A DNA stretch of 64,000 nucleotides, taken from NCBI RefSeq assembly GCF_036417845.1, contig NC_089980.1, positions 133,078,516-133,142,515 on the forward strand, written 5' to 3'. Both the position numbers and the translations under genes were made by a program. This stretch comes from Apteryx mantelli. Its lineage: Eukaryota; Chordata; Aves; Apterygiformes; Apterygidae. Below the pieces are notes generated by a model that saw nothing but the letters and a program-made list of their open reading frames with translations, was not told the DNA's origin and made no database searches. Shown here piece after piece: positions 1-12,072 of the stretch. How positions within the stretch are numbered: position 1 is the first letter of the stretch; each line of letters begins with the position of its first letter.

Positions 1-360
1 TCTCAGTTCTGAAAAACCATAATTGTTCTGCAGAGCCACAAGTACGTCCTTCCATTTAGATGATATCAAAAGAAAATCAAGTGCTTTCCAGAACTGTGGC
101 ATGGATACATAGACCCCTGCCCAGTGGTCATTGCCAGGTTAAAATGAATAGCTGAGCAGCACAGAATACAAAGTAAAGTTCTATTGAGTTCTACTTATTA
201 AGTAAATCATTACAGCTCAAGATACTGCCTTTGACCCTCTTCCTCCGTCCAAATCTTGGTATTATCATTTACTATTTTAAGCTTTTTTATAGAACTGGAA
301 TAATATACAGATATGAAAGGATGATTACAGGGATGCTATTAGGCATTACAACTGAGATTT

Positions 361-512
361 GAAGTTCTCTTTTCTGTGAAAACAAACCAAAGAATGTTTT
401 AATATCTGAAAGTCTGACGACTGGTTTTTGCTTGCCATGAGCTTAAATCAAGCATCATTTTGTTAAAACTCAGTCTCACCAAAATGTTGTTGCTTAAAAT
501 AGTAAGAACCCA
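361..512 (+). repeat. Direct duplication, copy 1
   Basis: This segment repeats at 1068-1219 with a constant offset of 707 bases and no gap. I count about nine substitutions over 152 bases, mostly transitions, so the copies are roughly 94 percent identical. Similarity stops abruptly on both sides. The segment has no coding potential that I can see. It may be a local segmental duplication or two insertions of an unrecognised repeat. Confidence 0.9.
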
Positions 513-1067
513 ATCAGCAGGAGATGGTCATATTCAGTCCTTCAGGTATTATTTGACATAATTAGCCCTGCACTTTGGTCTAAATGTTTCTTACAGACTG
601 GCCTTCTAATTGAATTCGGAGGTTTTGTAGATGTGCACAGCTTTGCATGTTCAGGCATGTGGGTCTGTAGGACAAATCGGGTAAGGAGTTCTCTCCATAC
701 CCGTATGCCAGTACAAATCCAAGTGACAGAACATAGTAAAAGCTGCAATCACAAAAGCATCTGCACTGAGCCACCACACCTGCCAGCACTGATCTGCACA
801 TGACAAAACACGTTTATCCCTCCACACTGAGACACACCAGCATTGGCATCTTGGTACATGGGATGAAGGTGGAAGCTGGGCAAGGGTGACGGCTGGGGAG
901 ATCTCACCTGCTGGATTCTGGGCATCTTATAACCTGGGACCATGCTGTACCCGCTGGATGTCTTGAAGAGCTAGTTGTCCAAATATGATGCATCTAGCAC
1001 AGACTCCTGGAAACAGATTTACATGATGAAGCCACAGCACAACTGGCTTCTTCCCAGAAGTGGCATT

Positions 1068-1219
1068 GGAGTTCTCCTTTCTGCAAAAACAAACCAAAGG
1101 ATGTTTTAATATCTGAAAGCCTGATGACTGGTTTTTGCTTGCCATGAGCTTAAATCAAGCATCATTTTGTTAAAACTCAGTCTCACCAAAATGTTGTTCC
1201 TTAAAATAGTAAGAATCCA
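1068..1219 (+). repeat. Direct duplication, copy 2
   Basis: This is the second copy of the segment at 361-512, in the same orientation. The flanks of the two copies are unrelated, so this is not a tandem array with a 707-base unit; only these 152 bases are shared. Confidence 0.9.
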
Positions 1220-2503
1220 GCCCTGGGCTCTATTTCTTCTCTCCCTTTCTTTTTAATTCCCCTTCTCTGTTCCCATCCTCCCTGGGAATTTTACTAGTGC
1301 TCTTATTCCCCCTTCCTAGATCAACTGTAAGCTCATCTTACTGTTTCCTTCAGGATTTTCAGATATCCAGGCTGCCAAATATCTTAAAGTGGGAGCACTG
1401 AAAGGGTTAAGACTGGCAGATCTGTGCCTCTGTAGGACATAATGCCTGGCTGGACTGGCAACCTCTTCTGGAGCTCTCTCACAGCTGGGAAAGCAGGAAG
1501 AAGTGGGAGAGACTTCCTTCTGGGTGATGTGGGGGGAAGACGCTCTCTTCCAGCCTCGCTCTGCCACGCTGAGTCAGCCTCATGGAAGCTCTGCCTCATC
1601 AGTCACATACTGCCCAGGAACATGGGTGTGACAGAGACCTTTTCCATTTTGCCATCTCCAGCGCTCACCTTTCACACGGGCTGACAGTCCATAGGCACTG
1701 GCACCATCTAGGGGCCAACTGTCTGTCATTAATGTGTTTCTAGAAAGATCAGTGTCACAATATGTAAAAATAATAACACACAAGAGCATACACTAACATA
1801 GCGTGTCTAAACAACACCTGTCTTATGAAACATGTTGAAAAAGCCAGTGTATGTAGGTCTTTACTTCTATGCTCAATTCAGGCACAGAAATCTAATCTCA
1901 GTTGCTGCTTATCTGCTTGGACTGCTTATTTTCTATTAACTGAATTTATGTATGGTGTCATGTGCTGACTAATAACTCATCATTCACACTCCTCTGCTTC
2001 CGATGATATAATTGTGCCTTCAATTGTCTCCTGAAAGTGTCAGAATAACGGAGGAAGATTTCTGAGAGGGAAAACACAAAAAAATATGAAACTATGGATC
2101 ACCTTCTTAGAGAATGAAACAGGTAAAGAATTTTTTTTAATGATCTTTCAATATAAGCAAAGCTCCTTACCATTCTGACATTTTTGAAAGTCTTTCTGTG
2201 TCAATCTCTATAATTTTAGATAAAGAGTAGTAGAAAGCAAAGAAGTCTTGTACAAGGGACTTCTCTATCCAACCTGTCTAGCACTGCTACAGAACTGGGG
2301 CTCCTAAATTCTACTTCAACAATTAAGAAATAATAATTATCACAATCTTTGCTTTATAGGAGTAAACTATGTCTTGCAGTTCATTATTCTGTGTGGCTTT
2401 CTAATCAGCACATGTAAAAATAGTATTTGTAGTACCTTTGTTTCCTTATTTGTTTATATTCTGAAGCAGTTTAAATAAAATATTCAAAATCTCAGTCTGT
2501 ATT

Positions 2504-2600
2504 TAGATACCTAAATAAGCATCTTGATTTTTCAGAGCACCTACAACTTTCAGAGTTGCACAGTGCTTCTGGAAATCAGGCCATTTATATAGGTGTCTAT
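2504..2600. mobile_element. Palindromic fossil MITE-like element
   Basis: The left arm (about 2504-2540) and the right arm (about 2563-2600) are imperfect reverse complements. Both carry a CCTAAATA/TATTTAGG-like outer block, a GATTT/AAATC block and a GAGCAC/GTGCTT inner block around a short loop. From memory the layout resembles a palindromic DNA-transposon remnant that is common in turtle and crocodilian genomes. The palindrome is seen directly; the family is an inference. Confidence 0.6.
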
Positions 2601-4504
2601 ATTTAGGTACATGAGTTTGAAATGTTTGGCTTGAGGTCACATAGCTATGGCTCACTGCATTTTTTTTATTCCCATTTGGGTCACAGTGGGCAAGTCACTT
2701 CTAATAATCCTCATCACGAATCTAAGAAATAGCAGGAAAGGTGGTAAGAATTGTTATTAAGTACCACCGTGATGCTCAGCACCTTATTAGATGCGTGAAG
2801 TTTCCTTCCAGAGAATTTCAGTCTAAAAAAGCTAGAAATCAGTGCAGCAGAAAGGTAAGAGAGTATGTTTAGAGATCGAGCTTATGTTCTGGTTAAACTG
2901 TGTTCATTTCCTGGATTTTATTTGTCTGGCATCTTTGTCATTCCCTCTATAAACTTATGATCATTTGACAAGCCAGATGTTTTTGCTTCCTTTATTTTGG
3001 TTGGGTGAAACCTAGAAATCAAGTATTTCTACTTGTTAACACATGGCAGCAAACTATAGTTTATTCGTGAGGAATTTGAGCTGACACAATTAGTCGTGCT
3101 GTTGAATTATGACTGTACCTCCAAGAATGCTTTTGAATTTACACAGTAGCTTGCGCAGGCCTTGCCCTTAGTTAACCGGTTAGGAAATAAACAGTAAGGT
3201 CTTTTTGTCTAAGATCCTAGAGGGAGATGATTATCAGGGAAAGGACATGATGAGGAAAAGGCAGTCTTATAAAGAAACAAGGAAATCAGTTTCCTTATAA
3301 TCTCCTCCTACCTCTGCAGCTTGCCATCCTCCTAATTTACAAGGTGAGATGCTTGTAGCTGTGCTAGCAGGTATATACACAATCAGCGGTCCAGACAGTG
3401 CTGCCTTAATTTTGCATGACAAGAAGATTGCTGAGAAGAAACAGGCAGCCCAGAGATTAAAACAATCTCGAACACCTCACGTACTTCAACAAAATGAAAA
3501 TTTCCTTGTCTTTTAGCAGCCCCTTTCAAAATGGGGGAATTTAAACCTGGCCATAATATTTCAGCTTAGAGAGAACTGTACTTACACTTTAGGGATTGTC
3601 TTTGTTATAGAACAAAGAAGGGTTTTTTTTCTTTCTTCAACCAGAGATTGTTTTAAAAGTCAATGAAACTCACTTTTCCCCTTGATCTATCATGCATCTA
3701 GGCTAAAAAAACATTTCTTGGTTAAAAATATTCCTTAACCAGAAATTGGGACATAGCATTTTTGTTGTCTTCAAAACTGAGGGTTAGCTGTAATAAATAA
3801 TAAAGCTCTATTTTTTTTATGTTAGATAGGAATTTTTGCTATGATGTCAAACCAAAAAGACTTTTTTTCCGACAACTCGCTCTCAGAAGTGGATGGAAAA
3901 CACTAAAACTCCTCGTTCCTGCTCTCATTGCTGTAAGACACAGCAGTCTCCTCTCTGACCTCTGTCCGCCCCTGAAGATGTTCGGGAGGTAGACATACCA
4001 GTGAGGGGGGCTTAGGGGGCAACAGATCCTAGCGCAGGGGCTCTCTCACTGCAAGGCTGGGAGCTCACTGGTTCCCAGGGTAGTGCCCCAGGCTCTCCCC
4101 ATTTGCCCGACCCCCACACTCCAGATTTGGAGGGAACCTTCATCCCTGGGCACAGCTGAGGAGCATGCGCTGCTCTGCATCTCCAGACCCCCAGCGAAGG
4201 AAACGGCCCTGTTCCTTGATCAACCTGCTTATGAACAATGCGGGTGCAAGGGCGTTTTACAGGCACTGAAATTATACAGCGAGCAAAGGATACTCTCCCT
4301 TTCTGCAGCAAGTTTTCATTGGTGCAATTACTAAAGTCGTTCCTCTTGCACCCACAACTGTGCAGAATGCTCTGTAGGTAATGAAAGCTACAGATGGCCT
4401 TTGCCTTACACATTTTTATTTAACCATCTGCAATACGTCGCATCGAAGCTGCTCTGTAGTTGCTAAATGCATACAGGATGGAGCTGAAGAGGTGTTGAGG
4501 CAAT

Positions 4505-5500
4505 GCTGTCTCACCGTACTGAGTGACTGGGTGATAAAATAGCAGATGAATTTCAGTGGTGATAAGTGCAAAGTAATGCACATGGAAAAAATAGCCCTAA
4601 CTATACAAACACAGACATGGGCTCTAGCGATCACTTCTGCTGCAGGAGGTCAAAGTGGACCTGAAAATATTAGTACGGGGCTAGGAAGTGGTCAAAAAGG
4701 CAAACTGAATGTTAAGAATTAGTAGAAAAGGAACAAATAAGAAAATGTCATTTTTCTAGAATATGTTTTTTCCCCCCGTTTGAATGTTCTCTATTGTTCT
4801 AGACTCCTCAGATGACGAGCAGAGCTCCAGAGTCAGGACTCCCGCTCATGTAGCTCGGGGTTCTTCTGAATCCCCTGGCTGTGCAACTCTTGCCTATTCC
4901 AGATCCAGGAAAACTTAATAGTCATTTTAATTAGAATCAACATTTTCAAGAACATAGTTTTTTCAAGTAAAATTAGAAAAGGTAGAGAGAATGGCAATAA
5001 AATATGGAATGGCTTTCATATAGGAAATAGAGAAAACCGCATTAGCTTGGAAAAGAGATAGCTGAAGGGAAACAATTAAAGTCTGCAAAATAATGATGGA
5101 GACAGGTCAACAAAGAAATTTAATTCACTGCCTCTCATAACAAAAGAGTGAAGAGCATTTGATGAAATGATCAAGAAGCAGATTTAAAATTGTTTTACGG
5201 AGTGAAGAATTACCATGGCACAGCACACTGCAGAAAGCAAAACTACAAATGGGCTCAAGAAAGAAGAGTTTAGACAAATTCATGGAGGACAAGACTACTG
5301 GTAGCAACTCAGCATAATACCTTGGCTAAAACCTTGACTTCCAGAAGTCCCTAACTCACTAGCTGCTAGAAACTTATAAGGCAAATGGGAGAATACCTGG
5401 TCTATTTTCACATTGTTTCATTAAGCACCCACTCTTGGCTGCTGCTGGAGATGAGACACAGGGCTAGATGGATCCCACTGTGTTTTTGCATTCTAAAAAA
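4505..5500 (+). mobile_element. Ancient CR1/L3-like LINE, decayed
   Basis: Several stretches match the 3' half of old amniote CR1/L3 LINEs. One around 4530-4600 corresponds to the segment coding for a KMADEFQ..DKCKVMH-like motif. Another at about 5060-5310 corresponds to the C-terminal part ending in a KFMED-like motif, and a tail at about 5460-5485 reads GGGCTAGATGGATCCC. The reading frame is broken repeatedly, and 4740-4930 fits poorly and may be an insertion or a diverged stretch. It is much older than the other CR1 copies in this window. Confidence 0.7.
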
Positions 5501-6899
5501 GAAACAGTCATGGGTATACTAATGCTGATCTAGGCAACATTAATTTTACTTGCTTTATCCACTCTAATCTCCAGGCTTAGCCACTTGCAAGAAATCATAA
5601 TCCATATCTGACCAAAGAATTTGAGATTATCCCAGGGAGCAGAGATGCAAAAAAAGCAAAGCTCGCTTTTGGAGAACCTACTGTTTTTGAGACATTACTT
5701 ATTTATTTCTTCTGAAAAGAGAAAACTGTCATCAAAGCTCCTGAAAAGACAGCAGGAGTGGGTTAGTGTTTCTATATTGCTGGTCAGAAATCAACATAAC
5801 ACAGGGAGCCAAAGTTTTTTGGTTTTACTGCTTTAATTACGCTGAAATTCACTGTGGTTGTTTCAGTACATTTGAGACGCCACTTTTGCTTGCAGATTAA
5901 ATCCTTAGATGAGAAGCAGGTGCAAAATGAAGATAATGAGCAGCGCAGGATTTGGATGAGATGGTTTAATCCTGTGCTCTGAGCTATCAGTAACAAAACT
6001 CCCACTCAGTTCTGTGGGAGCAGGACTTCAGCACTGCTTGCAAACCTTGCAAGTAGCAGCTGTTTTATCACCTCCTTTGGGATTCTTTCCATAATTTCAG
6101 CTCCCTTCAGATTTTGGCATCCTGCAACTACTTGGGTTGTGGAAAGATGTCCACAACATTTAGGAAACACAAGGTGCCTACTCAGCCTGCATGCCCTGCA
6201 TAGCACCAGGGTTTATGTGGGGAAACAGACTCCAAAAAAGAAGTTCTCTCAGTTGCTCTAACTCCCTTCTTTTTGCAGAGTTACCTTTGCACATCTAAAT
6301 AATGTGTTATTTTCAGAAGCTTTCTTAATAGGAATACTTAAATACTTAAAACGGGATATCTAAAACCTTATAATTGTTTCCATGCTTATTTAATTTGAAC
6401 ATTTTTAGTGTAAACAGTGGAATTTCGAGGTTTTTCTCCTCATTCTCTCTAGCAACAAAGTCTGTATGCATTTCCAAAGTATATCCTATCTTTAGCTATT
6501 CCCGATTTTCCTGGACAAGGATTAGTTTGCTTTTATAACCATGGAGATTCCCATTTTAATACAAGAAAAACAAATGCTAGGCCAACTTCATCAGCTCCCT
6601 CTTCCCCCTATGAAAATATGAAGAAAATGAAAACAACCCTTGAGACTGCTTACTGTGAACAAGAGATAATTACAGGTCAGGAGGAGAATATAAAGCAACA
6701 AAAGTGTATGATGTAAAATGTGGGGTAGAGAAGGCACAGTTGATGCTCTTCCTAGTCAGATTAAAATAAGATATCATGCAAAGGAAACCCATCTAAATGG
6801 AGACAAAGGAAGATACCTTATCAGTTTTAATTCTTTAAAAAATAACAAGCATCCCATTTGATTTGGGATTGAGAATATTGAAAGAACCCAATATATTTT

Positions 6900-7010
6900 A
6901 CATTGTAGTATCTTTGGTTCCATATCTTTCTTTTGCTTTTGTATAGTGCCTAATACAATAACGTCATGGTCAAGCACAAAAATTCTAGTTACAACAACAA
7001 AACAACAAAA
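6900..7010 (+). repeat. Ancient dispersed repeat, copy A
   Basis: An 18-base core at 6942-6959 matches 40981-40998 at 14 positions, with all differences being transitions. Both resemble, from memory, a repeat common in non-avian reptiles in which a 'GTACAGCGCCTAGCACAATG'-type block precedes an AATAATAA tail. Here too the block is followed by an AACAACAA-rich tail. The family is not named with confidence. Confidence 0.45.
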
Positions 7011-7050
7011 CCCAATAATTACCATTGTCTGTTACCTGCTATATATTAAC

Positions 7051-7065
7051 AAAAAAAAAAAAAAA
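7051..7065 (+). repeat. A15 homopolymer
   Basis: A run of fifteen A with no recognisable retrosequence in front of it. Confidence 0.9.
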
Positions 7066-7917
7066 GTAGACAGAGAACAAAAGTCCGGAAGGCGTAAGTC
7101 AGTTCTTAGTTAATAGGACCAGGAGGAAACTCTTCTGTTGCAGGTATAACCGCCTGTATCCTGTTCTAACATACTGCTTTTAGATATTTGCAGAGATGGT
7201 GTGGGAGACACTACTGGTCTCATTCATTACAAAAGTTTTATTTGCTGTTATTGTAAAGTGCTACAGTGAATGGTAATCATTTTGTACATTTTTAACTAAT
7301 GAAGAATTATTCCTTCCATAGATTCCTGTAGGCTATTTAATAATTATATGAAAATACTCTAATTCTCCACTATGTTCTATAGATTTTCAGAGCCATCTTT
7401 ACAGAAACCTATTTATGTTTCTGCCTCACCCTACTGATTAAATCCCTATTACATTTCAAAGCAGAGACCACAGAAAATTAGCATTAGCCTCTGACGCTTA
7501 CAAGTCTCAGATATGTAGTTGGAAAACAAAACATGACTGAGGGCCATCAGAATGGTTTCTCTTCTTTCTAAAACGGTGACCACCATGAGCCTTTTTCCAT
7601 TATAGTACTGACATTCCTTAAGAATCCTACAAACGCGCCTTCAAGCTTTGTCTGCAACACAGAGATGCATCTTATTCACCTTTTAGTCTGAAGAAAAGAT
7701 TAACTACAGCTATGTTTCCAGACTGGGCTTGCTTTAAGGGCCAGTTTGCCTGCCTGTGGTCAGAGGTGGGACTGGAGGTTGGGAACCCCATCGGCTGAAG
7801 GCATGTAGGTGCCCCACAGGATCACCAGAGGGGCAATAGGAGCTTTGTCACTAAAACTGCCACGGGGTGCGGTGGCATCAGCTAGGTGCGCTGAGGGAGC
7901 CCTCAGTTTGGGGCTTC

Positions 7918-7932
7918 GGGGGGGGGGGGGGG
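7918..7932 (+). repeat. G15 homopolymer
   Basis: Fifteen consecutive G about 300 bases upstream of the CpG island. Its length may be unreliable in the assembly. Confidence 0.9.
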
Positions 7933-8009
7933 AAGCTCCCACACAGAGGTACAAGATGGGCCAGTCAGGCCAGAGAAGAAGAGCAAGACTCATCAGGGCA
8001 GCTCTCTCT

Positions 8010-8220
8010 CACCCCACACCCACCTCCCCATCCTACCTCACCTCATCCCCTCACCCACCTCCTCATCCCACCTCACCTCATCCCCTCACCCACCTCCTCA
8101 TCCCACCTCACCCACCTCATCTTCTCTCACCCCACCTCCTCATCTCATGCCACCTCCCCCCACCGCCACCTCCTCACCCCCTCTCATCTCGCCTTGCCCC
8201 ACCGCCCTCCCCCCACCCCA
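8010..8220 (+). repeat. Pyrimidine-rich minisatellite with 35-bp units
   Basis: About 200 bases are almost pure C, T and A built from CCTCA, CCCAC and CACCT words. Two identical 35-base units lie back to back at 8037-8071 and 8072-8106, followed by decayed partial units. The tract abuts the CpG island directly. The opposite strand is G- and A-rich. Confidence 0.85.
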
Positions 8221-8423
8221 CCGCCGGGCAGGGGGGACCGGGACCGCGAGGGAGGGAAGCTTTGCCGCACGCCGGCGCCGAGGACACGAGCCGCTGCCCG
8301 GCTCCTGCGGCTCCCCGCGCGCCGGGGCGAGGCCGGACCGCCGGGCCCACCTGCCGCCGCCGCCGCCGCCCACACCGGTAACGGCCACCCGGCGCGAGGC
8401 GCGGCGGCGGGCAGCGTCTCCGG

Positions 8424-8501
8424 GGGGCGGGGCCAGCGCGCTCCTCGCGTTCTTATTGGTGACCACCGCCCGCTCGTTCGGGCGGGGGCCTTGCTGATTG
8501 G
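8424..8501 (+). promoter_or_regulatory. Core promoter elements: GC box and two inverted CCAAT boxes
   Basis: A perfect GC box (GGGGCGGGGC) is at 8424-8433. Two ATTGG motifs, which are CCAAT on the other strand, are at 8455-8459 and 8497-8501. They are 42 bases apart, close to four helical turns, which is a spacing typical of paired NF-Y sites. A further GC box is at 8623-8631 inside the presumed first exon. Transcription would be expected to start some tens of bases downstream of 8501. Confidence 0.6.
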
Positions 8502-8549
8502 GTCGCGCCGGCTCCCTCCCCCCCGGCCGCCTCCTCCTCCTCCGCCTCA

Positions 8550-8661
8550 GCGGCGCGAGCAGGGCGAGAGGTGCGGGGCGCTCGCGGCGGAGCTGTCCTC
8601 GGGGCTCGGCGGCGGCCGCAGCGGGGCGGGGAGGCGCAGCACGAGCGAGCCGCGGGAGCAG
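8550..8661 (+). other. RCAN2 non-coding exon 1 (start approximate)
   Basis: The donor at 8661/8662 reads GAGCAG then GTAAGG, a close match to the vertebrate consensus. No ATG occurs between about 8530 and 8661, so the exon would be entirely 5' UTR. Joined to the exon at 17646 it places the long-isoform ATG two bases past the junction, with G at position -3. The 5' end is only estimated from the promoter elements. Transcript data could move it or reveal extra leader exons. Confidence 0.6.
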
Positions 8662-11600
8662 GTAAGGGCAGGGCCGCTGCCGGGGGGACGGGCTGGCTGG
8701 CTCCTTCCCCGGCGGGGCCGCCCGGGTGCAGCCCTGCCCCGCCGACCTCGCCGCAGGGCGCCGCGCGCCCCTCCGGCGCGGCCGCGTTATGTAACGGCGC
8801 CCGCCGCCCTGCCCGGCCCTGCCGCCTCGCCCCGGCCCCCGCCTTCGCCTCAGCGCTCGCTTCGGAGGGCCCCGGGGCCCCGGGGGAGCCTGGGGCTTCC
8901 GCTGGGCGCCCGTCCTCCCTCTCCCGGGGGTCGGCGCCGGGGGCGCGGCCCCGCGCGGCGGTTGGAAATGGCCGTTGGGCGCGGTGAGGCGGCGCGGGGG
9001 GTGTGGGGGGGGCGATAACGGACCTGTGCCGGCCGCTGGTGCCTCTTCGGGCCGGCGCGCAGGAATGAGGGGATACCGCATCCCGGAGGGAGGCTCGTGC
9101 GCTGCTCTGGAGTTGCCGGCAGCGTCCCGCACCGGTTTGACTCGTTCCTTAATTAACAGGTAGTTCACCAAAACTGGTGTTTTGTTTTTCCCCTCCTAGA
9201 TCCTTTAAAAATATTCTGGTCCCTTCATTGCCTGAGTTGTAGTTTAGTCTAGTTTTGTAAAAGGAAAATGAATAATGGGTTTAATAGTGTTTTTTTTTTT
9301 TAATATATAGAAATGAGAATCATAGTATAATCAGGGGTTATACTTTACATGAACCTCTGTCTTAGATTTTCAAATTCTCCACTTATTTATAAATACGAGC
9401 TGGTTTGCACGTCGTGTTGTTTACCTGGTTGCTTTGTAGAAGAGGCAGGTTCTTTTCTGTGAAAATACAGAGCTGCTCTCAAAAAAGTTTGCTGCATGTA
9501 TTGTAAAGTAAGCATAAGGCAGTAAAACTAAACTATAGAACTCCACATCATTCCTGAACAGACATGAAGTCCAAATGCTGTGTGAATATGAAACAGTCAA
9601 GAACTACAAACTCATCACAGTGAATAAGGGCAGAAAAAGATTTTTCTGTAAATTATCAACTTGGTTAACTGGTGTGTGTATAGAGGAGTCCTTCTCTTGT
9701 TAAACTGCTGAGAGGGAGCTGTCAGCTATGTAATTTAGTTTGTCTTTTCTCTTCCAAATATTGCAGTGTGCATTCACATCCTGTGGCTTGGTTTGTCATT
9801 ATTTCTGTTTTAAATATTTGTTGTTGCATTGGTGTCCTTAATGCTGCTTAGGTTATAAACTGCTCCTATGCACCAGCAGCAAAACCTTTTCAAGAAAATA
9901 TTTACATTTTATTCCAACTTATACCAAAAGTTCTATAGCCATTTAATGGATTCTGTAGTCTGATTGGGGTTTTCTTTGTTCTGGAAACAAAAAAAGTTAT
10001 TGGAATTATATCTTCGTCATTTGGCTTTTTAAAAATTTAATACAGATAAAGCATACCTCAAGTTCTGATCTCACCAAGTGATATATATGTTCCACTTCCA
10101 GGCAGTCTTCTATTGGCTTGATTGTTGGGCTCGTATTGCCATGCTGTGTTTATCTTTATGGTGTCTGAATATCTTCTGGGAATTAGACAATATGAACAGC
10201 ACCCGTTGCATGTGGCTCTGACATCTGTGGTTTCTTCCTTTCCATATTGTTAGGAAAAAGGGAAAATAGGACTTAGTAAGAATTGGGTATAGTCATGAAT
10301 TTTATGTTACAAGCTAAAGGGTTGTTAAGTGAGGTTTTTCATGGAACCCTGTGTGAGGTAACAAATATGGCTGAAAGCTGCTGGCACTATAATACTCTGC
10401 ACATTTTAGTACTGGCTTTTAATACAGTGTAGCATAGAGGGCCAAGTGAAGGTAATCAGAAAGTTTATACTGGTTTCTTTGGAGATTTTCTTTTTTTTTG
10501 TGCTTTTTTTTTTTTTGAGTGTCTTAATGTTACAGTGGTAACTAATGGTTGATTTAATCAAAGCTCAACTTCTTGGTGTTAAGAGTAGCATATTAAATTC
10601 TTCATACCTGACACTGGTTCTCCAAAGTATCATCTCTCTGTTGTGGAATGGGGCTGGGCCCTGACTTCAGTAGGGGTGAGCACCAAGCTCATGAGCTGGC
10701 TTGTGTCCCCTGTAGCTGGAGGTACAGATTACTTAGCGGACCCATGCCAATGCAGGTCCCTTACTGGTCAAGTGATAGAGCTCTAGCGTGGGAGGCGCGC
10801 TTGAGCCTTTTGAACAATATGCAGGTCTTGAACAGTTTGAGCTGGCCAGCCCTGCTTTAGATGAATAAAAGTGAATAGCCCCTTTGGATGTTAAGAGCTT
10901 CCAAAAATAGTTACAAAAGCTCAGCTAAATTTAATACAGCTAGAATGTCAGTGGGAAGGATTGGAGCATTTGGGATTTGCACCAGTTAGCATTTAAAAAA
11001 ACCCCAAAATCCTCTTCCTCATCTTATAACTCTCTTACTTCTGTAAGAGGAATAGTGGAGACTGATTTGGTTAGTGCCCCACAAAAATAGTGCAGAGTTA
11101 AAATGTTAGTGGACTTCTTGTGCCAGTAATTTTTATTGCTGTATGCAGGAAGAGTCATTGTCCAGGTGAGGAATGCAGGGAAGAAGGTTAAGGAAAGGGA
11201 TGAATATAGGTGAGTATAGCAGCTTTTTAGGCTGCAACAGTTCATAAATTTTGTCACGTGAGGTCCCATTCTGCTGTTCCTAAGGAAGTAAATGTCGTCT
11301 TTTAAGTCTGTGGGAGCTTTCTATAGTGAAGAGTTAGCACCTTATAAAAATAATACCAATCTCCGGTATTATTTTTATGGAATAGAATGAAATTTCAGTA
11401 GGTTATTACCATCAGAACTTCCCTGTTACACTCATGCCTTCTGCCAAAGTCATCTGTGTGGGTCTAATTGACTTCAACAGGAGCCGCATCCTTAGGCTGA
11501 CACTACAGAAACTGGTAACTCTGCTTTCATTAAGTCAGTGAATATTTTAAGTAAAAATGAGTTGTTTCAGAAGCAATCTTAGTGAGTTTGATTTTGCTTC

Positions 11601-12072
11601 TGTTGGAGTTAAGGGTAGAACTTGCTGTGTTTTTTTTTTTCTCTTTTTTTAATAGGAGCAGAGATGGAATCTTTGCTCTTGTTCTGGACCCTTCTAGAAA
11701 AACAACCACAATGTATTTTGCTTTATTTTTTTCCAAGTTTTCGTAATTTCTGTGGATTACTGTTTCCAGGAGGTTTGCACTCAGGACTCGGTAATGCTTT
11801 TAGTTTATAGTGATTATATTTAAAGCCTGTATTTGTAACATTGTTTGTTTTATTCTATTTTTAGTCATCTTGTTTGTCATGGCAAGCAGTGCTTAATAAA
11901 AAAAATAAAATAAAAAGTTTCCTAGCGATTTGAAGAGATATATGTCTGTTTCTTGATGTCCCTGAGGGAATTTTTTAAAAACTCTTAAGACAGGAAAATG
12001 GTCACTGAGGAAATACCTTATTAGTTTCCATTAATGCGGTGGATAAATCTATATGTAATTGATGATAATTAA

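Larger units (their letters stand above)
1..8000. other. Upstream non-coding region
   Basis: No coding exon could be supported here. The open frames are short, overlap on both strands and match no family I recognise. The region is AT-rich and holds a 152-bp direct duplication (361-512 and 1068-1219), a palindromic fossil element (2504-2600), an old CR1/L3-like LINE (about 4505-5500) and a second fossil repeat (about 6900-7010). In mammals the gene upstream of RCAN2 is CYP39A1. I saw no cytochrome P450 haem-loop motif here, so any such neighbour must lie further left. Confidence 0.6.
8215..9130. promoter_or_regulatory. CpG island at RCAN2 5' end
   Basis: From about 8215 to 9130 the sequence is very GC-rich and full of CG dinucleotides, unlike the AT-rich DNA on both sides. 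It contains GC boxes, CCAAT boxes and a strong splice donor at 8661/8662. I see no TATA box in a plausible position. It is the most likely main promoter of the long RCAN2 transcript. The long open frames across it on both strands are a by-product of GC richness. Confidence 0.85.

Noticed and set aside
1316..1684. Overlapping 80-codon frames on both strands
   Set aside because: Neither resembles a known protein, including the cytochrome P450 expected upstream of RCAN2 in mammals.
4012..4413. 133-codon minus-strand open frame in a GC-richer patch
   Set aside because: No recognisable domain, overlapping frame on the other strand, no splice or promoter context.
7867..9171. Long open frames of 383 codons on + and 343 codons on - across the CpG island
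   Set aside because: They consist of Arg-, Pro-, Ala- and Gly-rich low-complexity translation, overlap each other on both strands, cross the splice donor at 8661 and match no family. They result from GC content.
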